Assembly: GCF_000014565.1 (NCBI RefSeq)
Contig: NC_008268.1
Span: 3,534,001 to 3,598,000 of the forward strand
Direction: 5' to 3'
Origin: Rhodococcus jostii RHA1
GTDB taxonomy: Bacteria; Actinomycetota; Actinomycetes; Mycobacteriales; Mycobacteriaceae
DNA: 64,000 nucleotides
Part shown: piece by piece, positions 15,644 to 24,034 of the stretch
How the letters are laid out: every line of letters starts with the position of its first letter
How positions within the stretch are numbered: position 1 is the first letter of the stretch
Position numbers and translations under genes: made by a program
The notes under the pieces: model-generated
Databases searched by the model: none
What the model was told of the DNA's origin: nothing
Seen by the model: only the letters and a program-made list of their open reading frames with translations

Positions 15644-17051
15644 GTTGGGAAGGTGTGGTCACAGAGTGGGCAGGTACCGATCCAACGGGCAAGTGCGCGT
15701 TGGAGTTCGCGGAGAACGGCGTAGAGGCTCAGTCCTGCCCAGCTGCTTTTGGGTCGGTGAGTCGGAGGGTGGTGAGGAATAGGTGAGCGGCGGTGACCAG
15801 GGTGGCGTGGTGATGCCAGCCCAGCCAGGAACGACCCTCGAAATGATCCAGTCCGAGACCGGTTTTCAGCTCCCGGTAATCGTGCTCGACGCGCCAGCGG
15901 AGTTTCGCCAGGCGCACGAGTTCTTTCAGTGGGGTGTCGGCGGGCAGGGTGGAGAGCCAGTAGTCGGTCGGTTCGTCGGCGCCGGCGGGCCACTCGGCGA
16001 GCAACCAGAGCTCGGGCAGGGTGCCGTCGTCGGCGCGGGGAATGTCGCGGTTCGCCGGGCGGAGGCGCAGTGCGGCGAACCGCGAGCGCATCGCCGCGGT
16101 CGGATTGGTCGGGTCGGCCTTGCCGCCGCGGCGCCAGGTCACCGTCCGCAGGGCCTTCCGTCCGGCGGCCAGGACCAGGTCCTTGCAGCTGGCGGCCGGT
16201 CCCGGGTAGCGCGGGGCCGGTTGCCGTCCGCGCCCGCTGTAGGGAGGTGTCTCGGGGACCGCGTCGCCGGGAAAGGCGCTGGTGGACCCCTTGACGGCGA
16301 CGACGTAGTCGATGCCCCGCTCGGTCAGCGAGAGCCGGAAGGCGGTGGCGTCGCCGTAGCCGGCGTCCGCCACCGTGGTCGGCGGAATCCGGCCCCACTC
16401 GATCAGCTCGTCGATCATCTCGATCGCCATCTCCCACTTGGTGCGGTGCTGCTCCGCGTCGGGGATCGCGGACCGCTTCCTGCGGGCGGCGATCTCCGCG
16501 ACCGCATCGGGATCGGTGGTGGACCGATCGTCCCAGCTCTGCGGCAGGAACAGTCGCCAGTCCAACGGGGCCGACGCGGCATCGGTGGCCGCGTGCACGC
16601 TGACCGCGATCTGGCAGTTGCCGACCTTGCCGAGGGTGCCCGAGTACTGCCGGGCCACACCCGGCGAGCGGTCGCCGTCCTTGACGAACCCGGTGTCGTC
16701 GATGACCCACGCATCCGGGGCGATCAGATCGCACGCTTTGCGGGAGAGGGTTTTCCGTACCGGAACCACGTCCCACGGCGAGGTCGTCACGAACTGCTGC
16801 AACTGTTGATGGTCGACCTGCAACCGCTGCGCCATCGGCTGCATCGACTTCCGCCGGCCGTCGAGCATCAACCCCCGCGCATACAGCCCCGCCTTCTCCC
16901 GTTGATCCTTCCGTGCCAGCGACGAGAACACCTCACCGACAAACGTATCCAACTGTTCCCCGACCCGGGCGAGAGCGGCTGTATCCATGCCCGCATGCTC
17001 TCGAGAAAACCACGAAAACTCGAGCCGACACGCCGAGCTAACAAAGTACTA
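15630..17051. mobile_element. complete IS701-family insertion sequence, 1422 bp
   Basis: The element has perfect 14-bp terminal inverted repeats, a 4-bp CTAG duplication (a common target for this family) and one intact transposase gene. It sits inside an aldehyde dehydrogenase gene whose frame is exactly restored by removing element plus one duplication. Confidence 0.93.
15729..16988 (-). CDS. IS701-family DDE transposase
   Basis: A 419-residue transposase of the DDE_5/IS701 group. The first catalytic aspartate is in APDAWVIDDTGFVKDGD (about 92-108), the second probably in VADAGYGDATAFR, and the glutamate in the C-terminal LRWRVEHDYRELKTGLGLDHFEGRSW signature. It is full length with no frameshift, so the element should be mobile. 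It runs opposite to the interrupted gene. Confidence 0.93.
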   Translation of the reverse strand: MDTAALARVGEQLDTFVGEVFSSLARKDQREKAGLYARGLMLDGRRKSMQPMAQRLQVDHQQLQQFVTTSPWDVVPVRKTLSRKACDLIAPDAWVIDDTGFVKDGDRSPGVARQYSGTLGKVGNCQIAVSVHAATDAASAPLDWRLFLPQSWDDRSTTDPDAVAEIAARRKRSAIPDAEQHRTKWEMAIEMIDELIEWGRIPPTTVADAGYGDATAFRLSLTERGIDYVVAVKGSTSAFPGDAVPETPPYSGRGRQPAPRYPGPAASCKDLVLAAGRKALRTVTWRRGGKADPTNPTAAMRSRFAALRLRPANRDIPRADDGTLPELWLLAEWPAGADEPTDYWLSTLPADTPLKELVRLAKLRWRVEHDYRELKTGLGLDHFEGRSWLGWHHHATLVTAAHLFLTTLRLTDPKAAGQD

Positions 17052-17055
17052 CTAG
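17038..17055. repeat. right terminal inverted repeat and right target duplication (CTAG)
   Basis: CTAACAAAGTACTA (17038-17051) is the reverse complement of the left end, and CTAG (17052-17055) is the second target copy. Confidence 0.9.
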
Positions 17056-17890
17056 TCGACCACCCACTGGTCAAGAAGGTCAGCTTCACCGGGTCCGACC
17101 TCACCGGACGCCGGATCAACGAGCAGGCCGCCCGAAGCTTCAAGCACGTCAGTCTCGAACTCGGCGGCAAGTCACCGAATATCGTGTTCGACGACGCAGA
17201 CCTGGACTCTGCCGTCAACGGGGTCGTGTCGGGAATCTTCGCCGCCACCGGCCAAACCTGCATCGCCGGATCCAGGCTCCTGGTGCAGCGATCGATTCAC
17301 GACAGCTTCGTCGACAAGGTCGTCGACCTCGCTCGCACCGCGCGGATGGGTGACCCCCTCGATCCGCACACACAGGTCGGGCCGATCACCACCCGGCCGC
17401 AGTTCGCGAAGGTTCTCGAATACCTCGACGTCGCCAAGCACGACGGAGCCCGGGCAGTGCTCGGCGGCTCGGCGGCGCAACGACCCGAGTGCGGCAACGG
17501 CTGGTTCGTCGAACCCACGATCTTCACCGGCGTCGACAACAGCCACCGCCTCGCACAGGAAGAAGTGTTCGGCCCGGTACTCGCGGTCATCCCGTTCGAC
17601 GACGAGCACGACGCGGTTCGTATCGCCAACGACGTCCGGTTCGGCCTCGGTGCCGGAGTGTGGACGAGTGACATCGCCCGGGCCTTCCGCATGGCCGAGG
17701 CGATCCAATCCGGAACGGTCTGGGTCAACACCTACCGGGCAGTGAGCTTCATGGCGCCCTTCGGCGGCGTCAAAGACTCCGGTCTCGGCCGGGAGAACGG
17801 AATCGGAGCACTGGACGAATACCTGCACACCAAGAGCGTCTGGATCAACACCGGAGCCCCATCCGGCAATCCCTTCGTCATGCGCTGACG

Positions 17891-17940
17891 CGCCTGTGAG
17901 TACTTATTAACCGTGGGGGGTTAACAAGTACTCACGGGCG
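17891..17940. terminator. long stem-loop after the aldehyde dehydrogenase
   Basis: Two 22-base arms (17891-17912 and 17919-17940) around a 6-base GTGGGG loop pair at 20 of 22 positions, one of the other two being a G-U wobble on the plus transcript. It starts 3 bases after the stop codon. There is no U-tract, as is common for actinobacterial terminators. The core GTGAGTACTT/AAGTACTCAC may belong to a dispersed genomic repeat. Confidence 0.65.
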
Positions 17941-18056
17941 CGTGAGCGCACAGGGGTGGGCAACGAGCACCCTAGGGTGTCTGTCGAACCGCTTGCCCGG
18001 AAGGCAGTGTTGTTGTGGCCAAGGAATACTCGACCACACACCACCAAGGACACCGC

Positions 18057-18305
18057 ATGTTTCGCCACACTGCCATTCGCGCCGGCCTGATGTTCGCCGC
18101 GGTCGCGTTCTCTCTCACCGGCGCAGCCGGAATCGCGCACGCCATGCCCGCCTCGTCGGGCACTGATGTCGCGGTGGCCTCACAGTCGGACCGCGATGCC
18201 CGCGACCGGGATCGGCGCGACCGTTTCGACGACGACGAGCAGGCCATGCTCTGCGAAGGTCAGGCCATCGTCGACCGACCCAGCTGCTCGTCTTTGCCGT
18301 ACTGA
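18057..18305 (+). CDS. small secreted protein, acidic/basic mixed-charge tail
   Basis: An 82-residue protein from ATG 18057 (AAGGA 7 bases upstream). Residues 1-29 are a classic Sec signal peptide ending in GIAHA, leaving about 53 residues with a charged DRDARDRDRRDRFDDDE run and two cysteines near the C-terminus. Its function is unknown. It stands alone between two hairpins, so it is probably monocistronic. Confidence 0.6.
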   Translation: MFRHTAIRAGLMFAAVAFSLTGAAGIAHAMPASSGTDVAVASQSDRDARDRDRRDRFDDDEQAMLCEGQAIVDRPSCSSLPY

Positions 18306-18334
18306 TTCGCATCGATCGGACGGCCCTCCGTCGG

Positions 18335-18365
18335 CGCCGCTGCCGCGTTCAGTGCGGCAGCGGCG
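18335..18365. terminator. GC-rich hairpin, 12-bp perfect stem, 7-base loop
   Basis: CGCCGCTGCCGC (18335-18346) pairs perfectly with 18354-18365, 30 bases after the stop of the small secreted protein gene. There is no U-tract. Confidence 0.65.
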
Positions 18366-18462
18366 GTCGAACCGATGCGGCAGGGCGCGTATCGTCTGCT
18401 GCACGGTAACCCCGCACCCGATGGCGTCGCCCATCGGTCCGCCTACTGCGCGGGGTCTGACG

Positions 18463-19002
18463 ATGCTCGACGAACGACCACGACGCACCCCTGACCATGC
18501 CTCACCCCGGACGCTCACGGTCTTCGTCGACGACGAGCCTGTCGCCGCAGACTCCGTCTGGCACCCGGGTGACACCGTGACCACCGCCCTCTCGTGGCTC
18601 GACGAGCAGCAGCTTCCCGCCGAGCTTCGATCACTGGCAGAGGAGGTCGAGAGTCGGAAGAACGGTGTCGGCCGAGGAGTCTTCTACGTCGACAGGTACC
18701 CGGGGTTCTCCCCTCAGCCCGTGCTGTCCGTGAGCGGAGTGGTCGCGACCATCGAGGTCGTCGCGAACCTCGAACTGCACACCGACCAGGGCTGGAAACT
18801 GTTGCCCGACAACGTACACATGTGGGACGTACCCGACACGGGCACGTGGCGCATGCCGAATCGGCAGTACTCGGTGCCCGGCACGTCCGGTGACCTTCGG
18901 TTCGTCGAACAGCACGAGTTCATCGAGCGGTACGGCGTCACCACACCGACCTTCCGTCGCGATTCACGATACTTCCGGGTGGCTCTCTACCTGGCCGAGT
19001 GA
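18463..19002 (+). CDS. hypothetical protein
   Basis: A 179-residue soluble protein from ATG 18463 (an in-frame ATG at 18421 is possible). It starts with a disordered, proline/arginine-rich segment (1-20), then an ordered alpha/beta part with LTVFVDDEPVAADSVWHPGD and GVFYVDRYPGFSPQ. No catalytic motif or known family is evident to me. It converges on the barstar gene with a 10-base gap. Confidence 0.55.
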   Translation: MLDERPRRTPDHASPRTLTVFVDDEPVAADSVWHPGDTVTTALSWLDEQQLPAELRSLAEEVESRKNGVGRGVFYVDRYPGFSPQPVLSVSGVVATIEVVANLELHTDQGWKLLPDNVHMWDVPDTGTWRMPNRQYSVPGTSGDLRFVEQHEFIERYGVTTPTFRRDSRYFRVALYLAE

Positions 19003-19012
19003 GAGCTACCGC

Positions 19013-19405
19013 CTACCGAAGGTCGATCCGCACATCCCGGAACTCGAAGATGCCGACAACCCAGTCGAAGGCCGTGGGCCCGTCCTCCCTCAGCGCGCGC
19101 TCGAGATCGGCACGCACCCTCTCCCGGTTCGTCGGGTGGCACTGCGCGAGACGCTGCTCGAGCTGACGCGCAGTCTCTGCATACCCGAGGGCCTCGCGGG
19201 ATCTGTCGCTGTTCTCCCATACGAAGAGGAAACCACCGTCATCAGGCGTGCCGTATCCACCGGTGAGGCAGTCGGCGAACGCATCCAGGTTGCGGCCGAA
19301 GTACCCGCCTTCACCGCGTACCGCTTCTCCGACCACCGTGAAGACGTCGTCGAGCGTGTGGATGCGCGCGCCGTCGATCACGTACATCACGGGTTGTCCG
19401 GTCAT
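19013..19405 (-). CDS. barstar-family ribonuclease inhibitor
   Basis: A 130-residue barstar-like protein. Recognisable parts are MYVIDGARIHTLDDVFTVVGE (1-30 region), GGYFGRNLDAFADCLTGG (33-50), where the aromatic and acidic residues form the barnase-binding face, and GTPDDGGFLFVWENSDRS. Barstars bind and block secreted guanyl-specific RNases inside the producing cell. No barnase-like gene lies in the window. Its ATG overlaps the stop of the WhiB4-like gene as ATGA, so translation is coupled to that regulator. Confidence 0.85.
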   Translation of the reverse strand: MTGQPVMYVIDGARIHTLDDVFTVVGEAVRGEGGYFGRNLDAFADCLTGGYGTPDDGGFLFVWENSDRSREALGYAETARQLEQRLAQCHPTNRERVRADLERALREDGPTAFDWVVGIFEFRDVRIDLR

Positions 19406-19725
19406 GGTTCGATCATTCCCCACCCGACAGGTGGAGGGTTCGTGAAGAGCTCGGACCAGCGGACCTCGGGATGCGTCGCGAGCAGTGCCCGGCGCTGCCG
19501 TTCCGTCATCCCACCCCAGATGCCGAATTCGACTCGATTGTCGAGTGCGTACGCACCGCATTCCATCAGCACCGGGCAGTGCCTGCAGAGGGCGGCGGCT
19601 TTGCGTTGCGCGGCGCCTGTGACGAAGAGCTGATCCGGGTCTCCTTCTCGACACTGAGCCCGCGTTATCCAGCCGAGGTCCGCTGCGGGGTGTGCGAGGT
19701 CGTGACGCCTGTTCGGTTTGCTCAT
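19402..19725 (-). CDS. whiB4: WhiB-family iron-sulfur regulator, WhiB4-like
   Basis: A 107-residue Wbl protein (start at ATG 19725, or 19740 if five residues longer). The stretch DPDQLFVTGAAQRKAAALCR, the C-x2-C-x5-C group in ALCRHCPVLMECG, and EFGIWGGMTERQRRALL closely resemble mycobacterial WhiB4, a redox-sensing 4Fe-4S or disulfide protein. The first ligand cysteine is in RAQCREGD. The distal stop overlaps the barstar start by 4 bases. Linkage of a redox sensor to an RNase inhibitor is unusual in my knowledge. Confidence 0.85.
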   Translation of the reverse strand: MSKPNRRHDLAHPAADLGWITRAQCREGDPDQLFVTGAAQRKAAALCRHCPVLMECGAYALDNRVEFGIWGGMTERQRRALLATHPEVRWSELFTNPPPVGWGMIEP

Positions 19726-19947
19726 GTGGAGCCATCCCATCTCGAAGACCGAGCACAGTCAGGGCACTGGGAATGCGGGCACGGCCCGATGGATCGTGTG
19801 AAAGGTTCGGTTGCGGACAGATTTTCGCAACGCCTCGGCTCCGGCGACGAGGTGCGATCGACAATTGCACCGCTGACAGATTAACTGCACTCCGTGCCGA
19901 GCGCGCGTCGGAGGTCGGCCCTGCCGTCGTGGGTGCAGACTGGATCC

Positions 19948-21414
19948 ATGGTGTCGACGCAGCGGGAGCGGGAAGACAAGTACGAGGTGGGGCTCGAGTT
20001 CGTTCTGCCGGATCTCGAGGACGTGTTGCCTGCCGGTGGACGGATCGAGCAGGGCACGGTGAATCTGAACAGCGTCTACTACGACACGGATGACCGCGAT
20101 CTGCTCCGTCAGAAGATCACGTTCCGCCGCCGGACCGGGGACGCCGATGTGGGATGGCAGTTGAAGGTCCCCGCCGACAAAGCACGCACCGAGATTCGGA
20201 TGCCTCCAGGGGAGAGTGACGCGGTTCCTGACGATTTGGCGACCATGATTGCGGGTGTCGCACGGGGTAAACCTGTGCATCCGGTGGCGACGCTGAAAAC
20301 CGTGAGACGCACACAGCGACTCCTCGACCGGGACGACCGTCTGCTGGCGGAAGTGGCGGACGACCGGGTGCGCGGCGCCGTCGCCGGCGATCGCGCTGTC
20401 CTGAGTGAGTGGCGGGAGGTGGAGGTCGAACTCGGCGACGCCGGGGACGAGAAACTGCTCGGGAAGATCGGTAAGCGCGTCACCCGCCGCGGTGCGCAGC
20501 CGTCCCCGTATCCGTCGAAGCTCAGCCGTGTGCTCACCGTCGCGCACCTCGCCGTCGACGGCGGGGACACGACCCGAACGACCGTGGAAGCGGCGCTCGT
20601 CGACTATCTGGATGCTCAGGTTCAGGCGATCGTCGCCGGCGACGTGTGGTTGCGGCGCGGGCTGGACCCGGTCCACCCCACCCGCGTGGGGATCCGACGT
20701 TTCCGCAGCACGTTGCGGGTATTCACGCGCCTGTTCGAACCGGTCGCGCGGGCAGAACTCGACGCGGAACTGTCCTGGTACGCCGGTTTGCTCGGGGAGG
20801 TGCGGGATCGGCAGGTGCAACGCGCACGGTTCGCGGATGCGCTCGCCGCCCTGCCTCCGGAACTCGTGATGGGGCCGGTTGCCGCGCGCATCGAGAACGA
20901 TCTGCTCGCCGAGCAACTCCGTCAGAGAACAGAGGTGATGGCAGCGCTCGACGGTGACCGCTACCGTGCGCTGCTGGCCACCCTGGCGCAGTGGCGCACC
21001 ACTCCACCGCTGACCGCCGAGGCCGGCGACGATCCCCGGGTGATCGACAAGTGCGTACGGAAAGCCGAACGCAAAGCGCTCACACGCGTCGCCACCGCAG
21101 CTGCCGACGACGACGATGCGGCCCTGCACCGCGCGCGGAAGGCCGCCAAACGGGCCCGGTACGCCGCCGAACTCGCCGCACCGATTCTGGGAAAGAAGAC
21201 GGCGAAGAAGAAGGCGGCACGGTTCAAGAAGATGCAGACGGTCCTCGGCGAGCACCAGGACAGCGTCGTCGCCGCGGAGACGCTCCGGACTCTCGGTGCC
21301 CGCGCCGGCGCGACACCCGGCGAGAACGGTTTCACGTTCGGCCTGCTGTACGGCCTGGAACTGCAGAAGGCGCGGCAGGCCCGGGAGGACGCCGCCCGGC
21401 TCGCGTCGGCCTAG
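19948..21414 (+). CDS. CYTH-CHAD domain protein (polyphosphate/triphosphate-related)
   Basis: A 488-residue two-domain protein starting at ATG 19948. Residues 1-200 form a CYTH triphosphate-tunnel domain with the signature E-x-E-x-K (EREDK, 6-10) and the alternating charged strands of the tunnel (TFRRRTGD, WQLKVP, REVEVEL). Residues about 215-480 form a CHAD domain with conserved histidine/arginine helices (VHPTRVGIRRFRSTLRVF, LHRARKAAKRARYAAEL). CHAD domains bind polyphosphate; CYTH domains hydrolyse triphosphate or make cAMP. The convergent neighbour is a SixA-type phosphatase. Confidence 0.9.
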   Translation: MVSTQREREDKYEVGLEFVLPDLEDVLPAGGRIEQGTVNLNSVYYDTDDRDLLRQKITFRRRTGDADVGWQLKVPADKARTEIRMPPGESDAVPDDLATMIAGVARGKPVHPVATLKTVRRTQRLLDRDDRLLAEVADDRVRGAVAGDRAVLSEWREVEVELGDAGDEKLLGKIGKRVTRRGAQPSPYPSKLSRVLTVAHLAVDGGDTTRTTVEAALVDYLDAQVQAIVAGDVWLRRGLDPVHPTRVGIRRFRSTLRVFTRLFEPVARAELDAELSWYAGLLGEVRDRQVQRARFADALAALPPELVMGPVAARIENDLLAEQLRQRTEVMAALDGDRYRALLATLAQWRTTPPLTAEAGDDPRVIDKCVRKAERKALTRVATAAADDDDAALHRARKAAKRARYAAELAAPILGKKTAKKKAARFKKMQTVLGEHQDSVVAAETLRTLGARAGATPGENGFTFGLLYGLELQKARQAREDAARLASA

Positions 21415-21423
21415 AAGTCGAGG

Positions 21424-21891
21424 TCAGCCCGCCGGAATCGGAGCGAGGTACCGCAGCGTCGGGGACGGACCTGCACCGCAGTCGACGAACCACGCGCCCC
21501 CTTTCGCGGTCGCGCCCGAGGGCGGGACGTCCGGTATCCCTCGCGACCGCGCGAACTCGGCCAGCGCGTTGAGGATCTCCCCGTGCGTGCAGAAGATTGC
21601 CCGGTCGGCGTCGGGCTCGTGGAGCGTGGAAAACAGTTCGTCGGGGGACGCGTCCGGTGCCAGCAGCGGGTGATCGTGGACAGGCAGACCGCGCGCCTCG
21701 GCGAGTGGAAACAGGGTCTGGCGACAGCGGGTGGTGGGACTCGAGAACAGACTCGTGATCTCGATGCCGCCCAGCGCAGCGACGAAACCGTGGGCCTGCT
21801 CGTGCCCGAGTGGGCTCAGCGGTCGCTCGGCGTCGGGGCCGTGCCACAGCTTCTTCTCGCCTGCATGGGAGTGCCGGACCAGGACTAACAT
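21424..21891 (-). CDS. SixA-type histidine phosphatase
   Basis: A 155-residue histidine phosphatase from ATG 21891, with GGAGAAGGTGAGA upstream. The catalytic His is in LVRHSHAGEKKLW (5-17), where RHS replaces the usual RHG; a second active-site His is in IFCTHGEI. Size and the GxxAERPLSPLG loop match phosphohistidine phosphatases such as SixA. Substrate unknown. It faces the CYTH-CHAD gene with a 9-base gap. Confidence 0.82.
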   Translation of the reverse strand: MLVLVRHSHAGEKKLWHGPDAERPLSPLGHEQAHGFVAALGGIEITSLFSSPTTRCRQTLFPLAEARGLPVHDHPLLAPDASPDELFSTLHEPDADRAIFCTHGEILNALAEFARSRGIPDVPPSGATAKGGAWFVDCGAGPSPTLRYLAPIPAG

Positions 21892-22008
21892 TCTCACCTT
21901 CTCCCGGCGCAGGGATTGTCGTTGAAGACTCCCACGCGGGACGCCAATTGGCCACCGCGAACAAAGGGTCGAAATGCTCTGCGGGGTAGCGGCACACACC
22001 CTCGACGG

Positions 22009-23286
22009 TCAGGTACGGAGGGAAGTGCGGATCCCGTAGATCACAGCCCCCAGCCCGAGGACGATCACACCCGAGATCACCGAGGCCAGGGGGAGGAACG
22101 CGGCGAGAACGAGGCACCCGACGGCGCCGACGACGGCAATGAGCCGCGACCACGGTTTCGCGGACAAGGTGCAGGCCGATGCGTTGGCGATCAGGTAGTA
22201 GACCAGCACCGCGAACGAGGAGAACCCGATGACGCCGCGCAGATCCGCTGTCGCGGCGAGGAGCGCCACCACCGCACCGACGGCCAACTCGGCCCGGTAG
22301 GGCACCGCGAACCGGGGGTGGACGGCGGTGAGCAGACGTGGCAGGTGGCCGTCCCGTGCCATCGCGAACGTGGTCCGTGACACCCCAAGGATCAGGGCGA
22401 GCAGCGAGCCGAGCGCGGCGATCACCGCGGCCACCCGGACCACCGGCTCGAGGCCCCCGAACCCCGCAGCGGCAACGGCCTGCGCGAGCGGATCCGTCGC
22501 GGCAGCGAGTGCGTCGGCGCCGAGAGCCGTCAGGACGGCGATTGCGACGCACAGGTACACGACGAGCGTGATCGCCAGAGCAATGGGGATCGCCCGGGAG
22601 ATGGTCCGGGCCGGGTCCTTCACCTCCTCGCCGAGCGTGGCGATCCGGGCGTACCCGGCGAACGCGAAGAACAGGAGACCGGCGGCCTGCAGAACCCCGG
22701 TCGCGCCGTGGCCGGAGGTGATCTCGAGCCCGTCGAAGCCGGTATCGGAACCGGTAAGGCACACGACGACGATCACAGTGAGGACCGCGAGCACCGTGAA
22801 AACGATGACCCGGGTGACCAGGGCAGACTTCTGCACACCCAGGTAGTTCACCGCCGTGATGACGGCGACGGCGATCACCGCGACGAGATGCTCACGCCCG
22901 GGCCAGGCGTAGGCGCCGACGGTCAGGGCCATCGCAGCACACGAGGCTGTCTTGCCGACCATGAATCCCCAGCCCGCCAGATACCCGAAGAACGGTCCCA
23001 ATCGTTCACGGCCGTAGACATAGGTGCCACCGGATTGCGGGTACAGCGCGGCGAGCCGGGCCGAGGAATGCGCATTGCAGTACGCGATCACCGCGGCCAC
23101 GGCCAACCCGACGAGCAGGGCGCCTCCGGCGGCGGCCGCGGCAGGCCCCAGCGCGGCGAAGATTCCGGCCCCGATCATCGACCCGAGGCCGATCATCACC
23201 GAGTCGAACACCCCCAGCCGCCGGCGCAACTGTGGCGTCGCGGTCGGGTGCGCATCGTTGCCTTCCGAAATCTCGTCACCGGCCAT
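22009..23286 (-). CDS. APC-family amino acid permease
   Basis: A 425-residue, roughly twelve-helix permease. The N-terminal G-S-M-I-G-A-G-I-F substrate/Na-loop signature is in VMIGLGSMIGAGIFAALGP (about 29-47). The conserved SGGTYVYGRERLGPFFGYLAGW segment follows helix 2, and GEEVKDPARTISRAIP is the loop before helix 7. It should import an amino acid or polyamine by proton exchange; substrate not identifiable. No metabolic partner is adjacent. Confidence 0.87.
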   Translation of the reverse strand: MAGDEISEGNDAHPTATPQLRRRLGVFDSVMIGLGSMIGAGIFAALGPAAAAAGGALLVGLAVAAVIAYCNAHSSARLAALYPQSGGTYVYGRERLGPFFGYLAGWGFMVGKTASCAAMALTVGAYAWPGREHLVAVIAVAVITAVNYLGVQKSALVTRVIVFTVLAVLTVIVVVCLTGSDTGFDGLEITSGHGATGVLQAAGLLFFAFAGYARIATLGEEVKDPARTISRAIPIALAITLVVYLCVAIAVLTALGADALAAATDPLAQAVAAAGFGGLEPVVRVAAVIAALGSLLALILGVSRTTFAMARDGHLPRLLTAVHPRFAVPYRAELAVGAVVALLAATADLRGVIGFSSFAVLVYYLIANASACTLSAKPWSRLIAVVGAVGCLVLAAFLPLASVISGVIVLGLGAVIYGIRTSLRT

Positions 23287-23611
23287 TCGTGGCAGTCTCC
23301 CCTTCGGACGTGCGGATGTCGGGCACTCCAACGCTAGCGGTTGTCCGGAACTGACACGTGAACCATTCGGGGTCAAGCAGTTTCGGCGCGGCGACAGGAT
23401 CACGTTTCACGACCAGGGCTGCGTCGGCCGTGGCGAGGGCTGGTGCGGGCATCGCGCGTGAAACATCGATAAGCGCGCGAAGGGGTGATTTCCGCCAACC
23501 GCTCGGACCATAATTGTTTCATCGGGAAAACGGATATCCGAAATCATGTGTAACCCGAGAATCATCGGCCGGTGAGACGCCGGGCGACAATCGAATCAAA
23601 GGTGACATCAG
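23287..23611. other. 325-base intergenic region
   Basis: Lies between the divergent APC permease and the small secreted protein gene. It is more AT-rich toward its right end. I see no coding frame, RNA structure or strong palindrome. Confidence 0.4.
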
Positions 23612-23944
23612 ATGAACACGTTCGCATTGCGCACGGCGATTACATCGGCTGCGATCGCCGCCTCTTTTGCGCTCGGTTCGGGCGTCGTAGCGGCGGCACC
23701 GGCATTTCATGGGGACCCGAACACACCCGGCTCGCAGCTCCACGTCCACGCCGACCCCAACACCCCCGCCGACAACAACAGTTACCAGTGCGGGGCGATC
23801 GGCGTCGGCGGTGCCGGAGTCGGATCGAACGCTCCCGGACAAAGCGGGCAACTCAACGGCGTCTTCTTCGGCAGCGGCCCCGTCCAGGGTGGTTGCATCG
23901 GGAATGACGGGTCGGTGCACTTCCCGTCCGGACGTGCCGAGTAG
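23612..23944 (+). CDS. small secreted glycine/asparagine-rich protein
   Basis: A 110-residue exported protein. Residues 1-30 are a Sec signal peptide (NTFALRTAITSAAIAASFAL, cleaved near VAAAP). The mature part has an imperfect DPNTP repeat (GDPNTPGSQLHVHADPNTPA) and two cysteines (CGAIG, GGCIGNDG) that could form one disulfide. The type is common in rhodococci but has no known function. Confidence 0.65.
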   Translation: MNTFALRTAITSAAIAASFALGSGVVAAAPAFHGDPNTPGSQLHVHADPNTPADNNSYQCGAIGVGGAGVGSNAPGQSGQLNGVFFGSGPVQGGCIGNDGSVHFPSGRAE

Positions 23945-23987
23945 TACGCGGCGCTCGGCCTGATCCGCGCCCTGGCCGTCCGGTGCG

Positions 23988-24034
23988 TTGCACTCTGATT
24001 CGACATCTGTCAATATCGACGCATGTCGAATCAG
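23988..24034 (+). promoter_or_regulatory. ars promoter and operator overlapping the arsR start codon
   Basis: TTGCAC (23988-23993), a 17-base spacer and CAATAT (24011-24016) place transcription start at about the arsR ATG (24023), implying a leaderless message; no Shine-Dalgarno is present. A perfect 12-bp inverted repeat, CTGATTCGACAT (23995-24006) and its complement (24023-24034), spans the spacer, -10 and first four codons. Confidence 0.7.

Larger units (their letters stand above)
14984..17888 (+). pseudogene. aldehyde dehydrogenase gene interrupted by an IS701-family element
   Basis: Coding parts are 14984-15629 and 17056-17888. Removing the element plus one copy of CTAG restores one open frame of 492 residues, a normal NAD(P)-dependent aldehyde dehydrogenase length. 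The break is after codon 215 (VVTGFGDEVGSPL), before DHPLVKKVSFTGS. The catalytic residues lie on the distal fragment: Glu250 in LELGGKSP and Cys284 in TGQTCIAG; the cofactor-binding TPWNSPLLLLAWKLAPALA and KPSEFT are on the proximal one. Neither fragment should work alone. No other decay is visible, so the insertion looks recent. Its natural job was probably to oxidise the aldehyde made by the ThDP decarboxylase just upstream. Confidence 0.93.

Noticed and set aside
15783..17888. 701-codon plus-strand frame spanning the insertion element into the aldehyde dehydrogenase
   Set aside because: Chance in-frame read-through of antisense transposase DNA; only the distal part (after 17055) is real aldehyde dehydrogenase.
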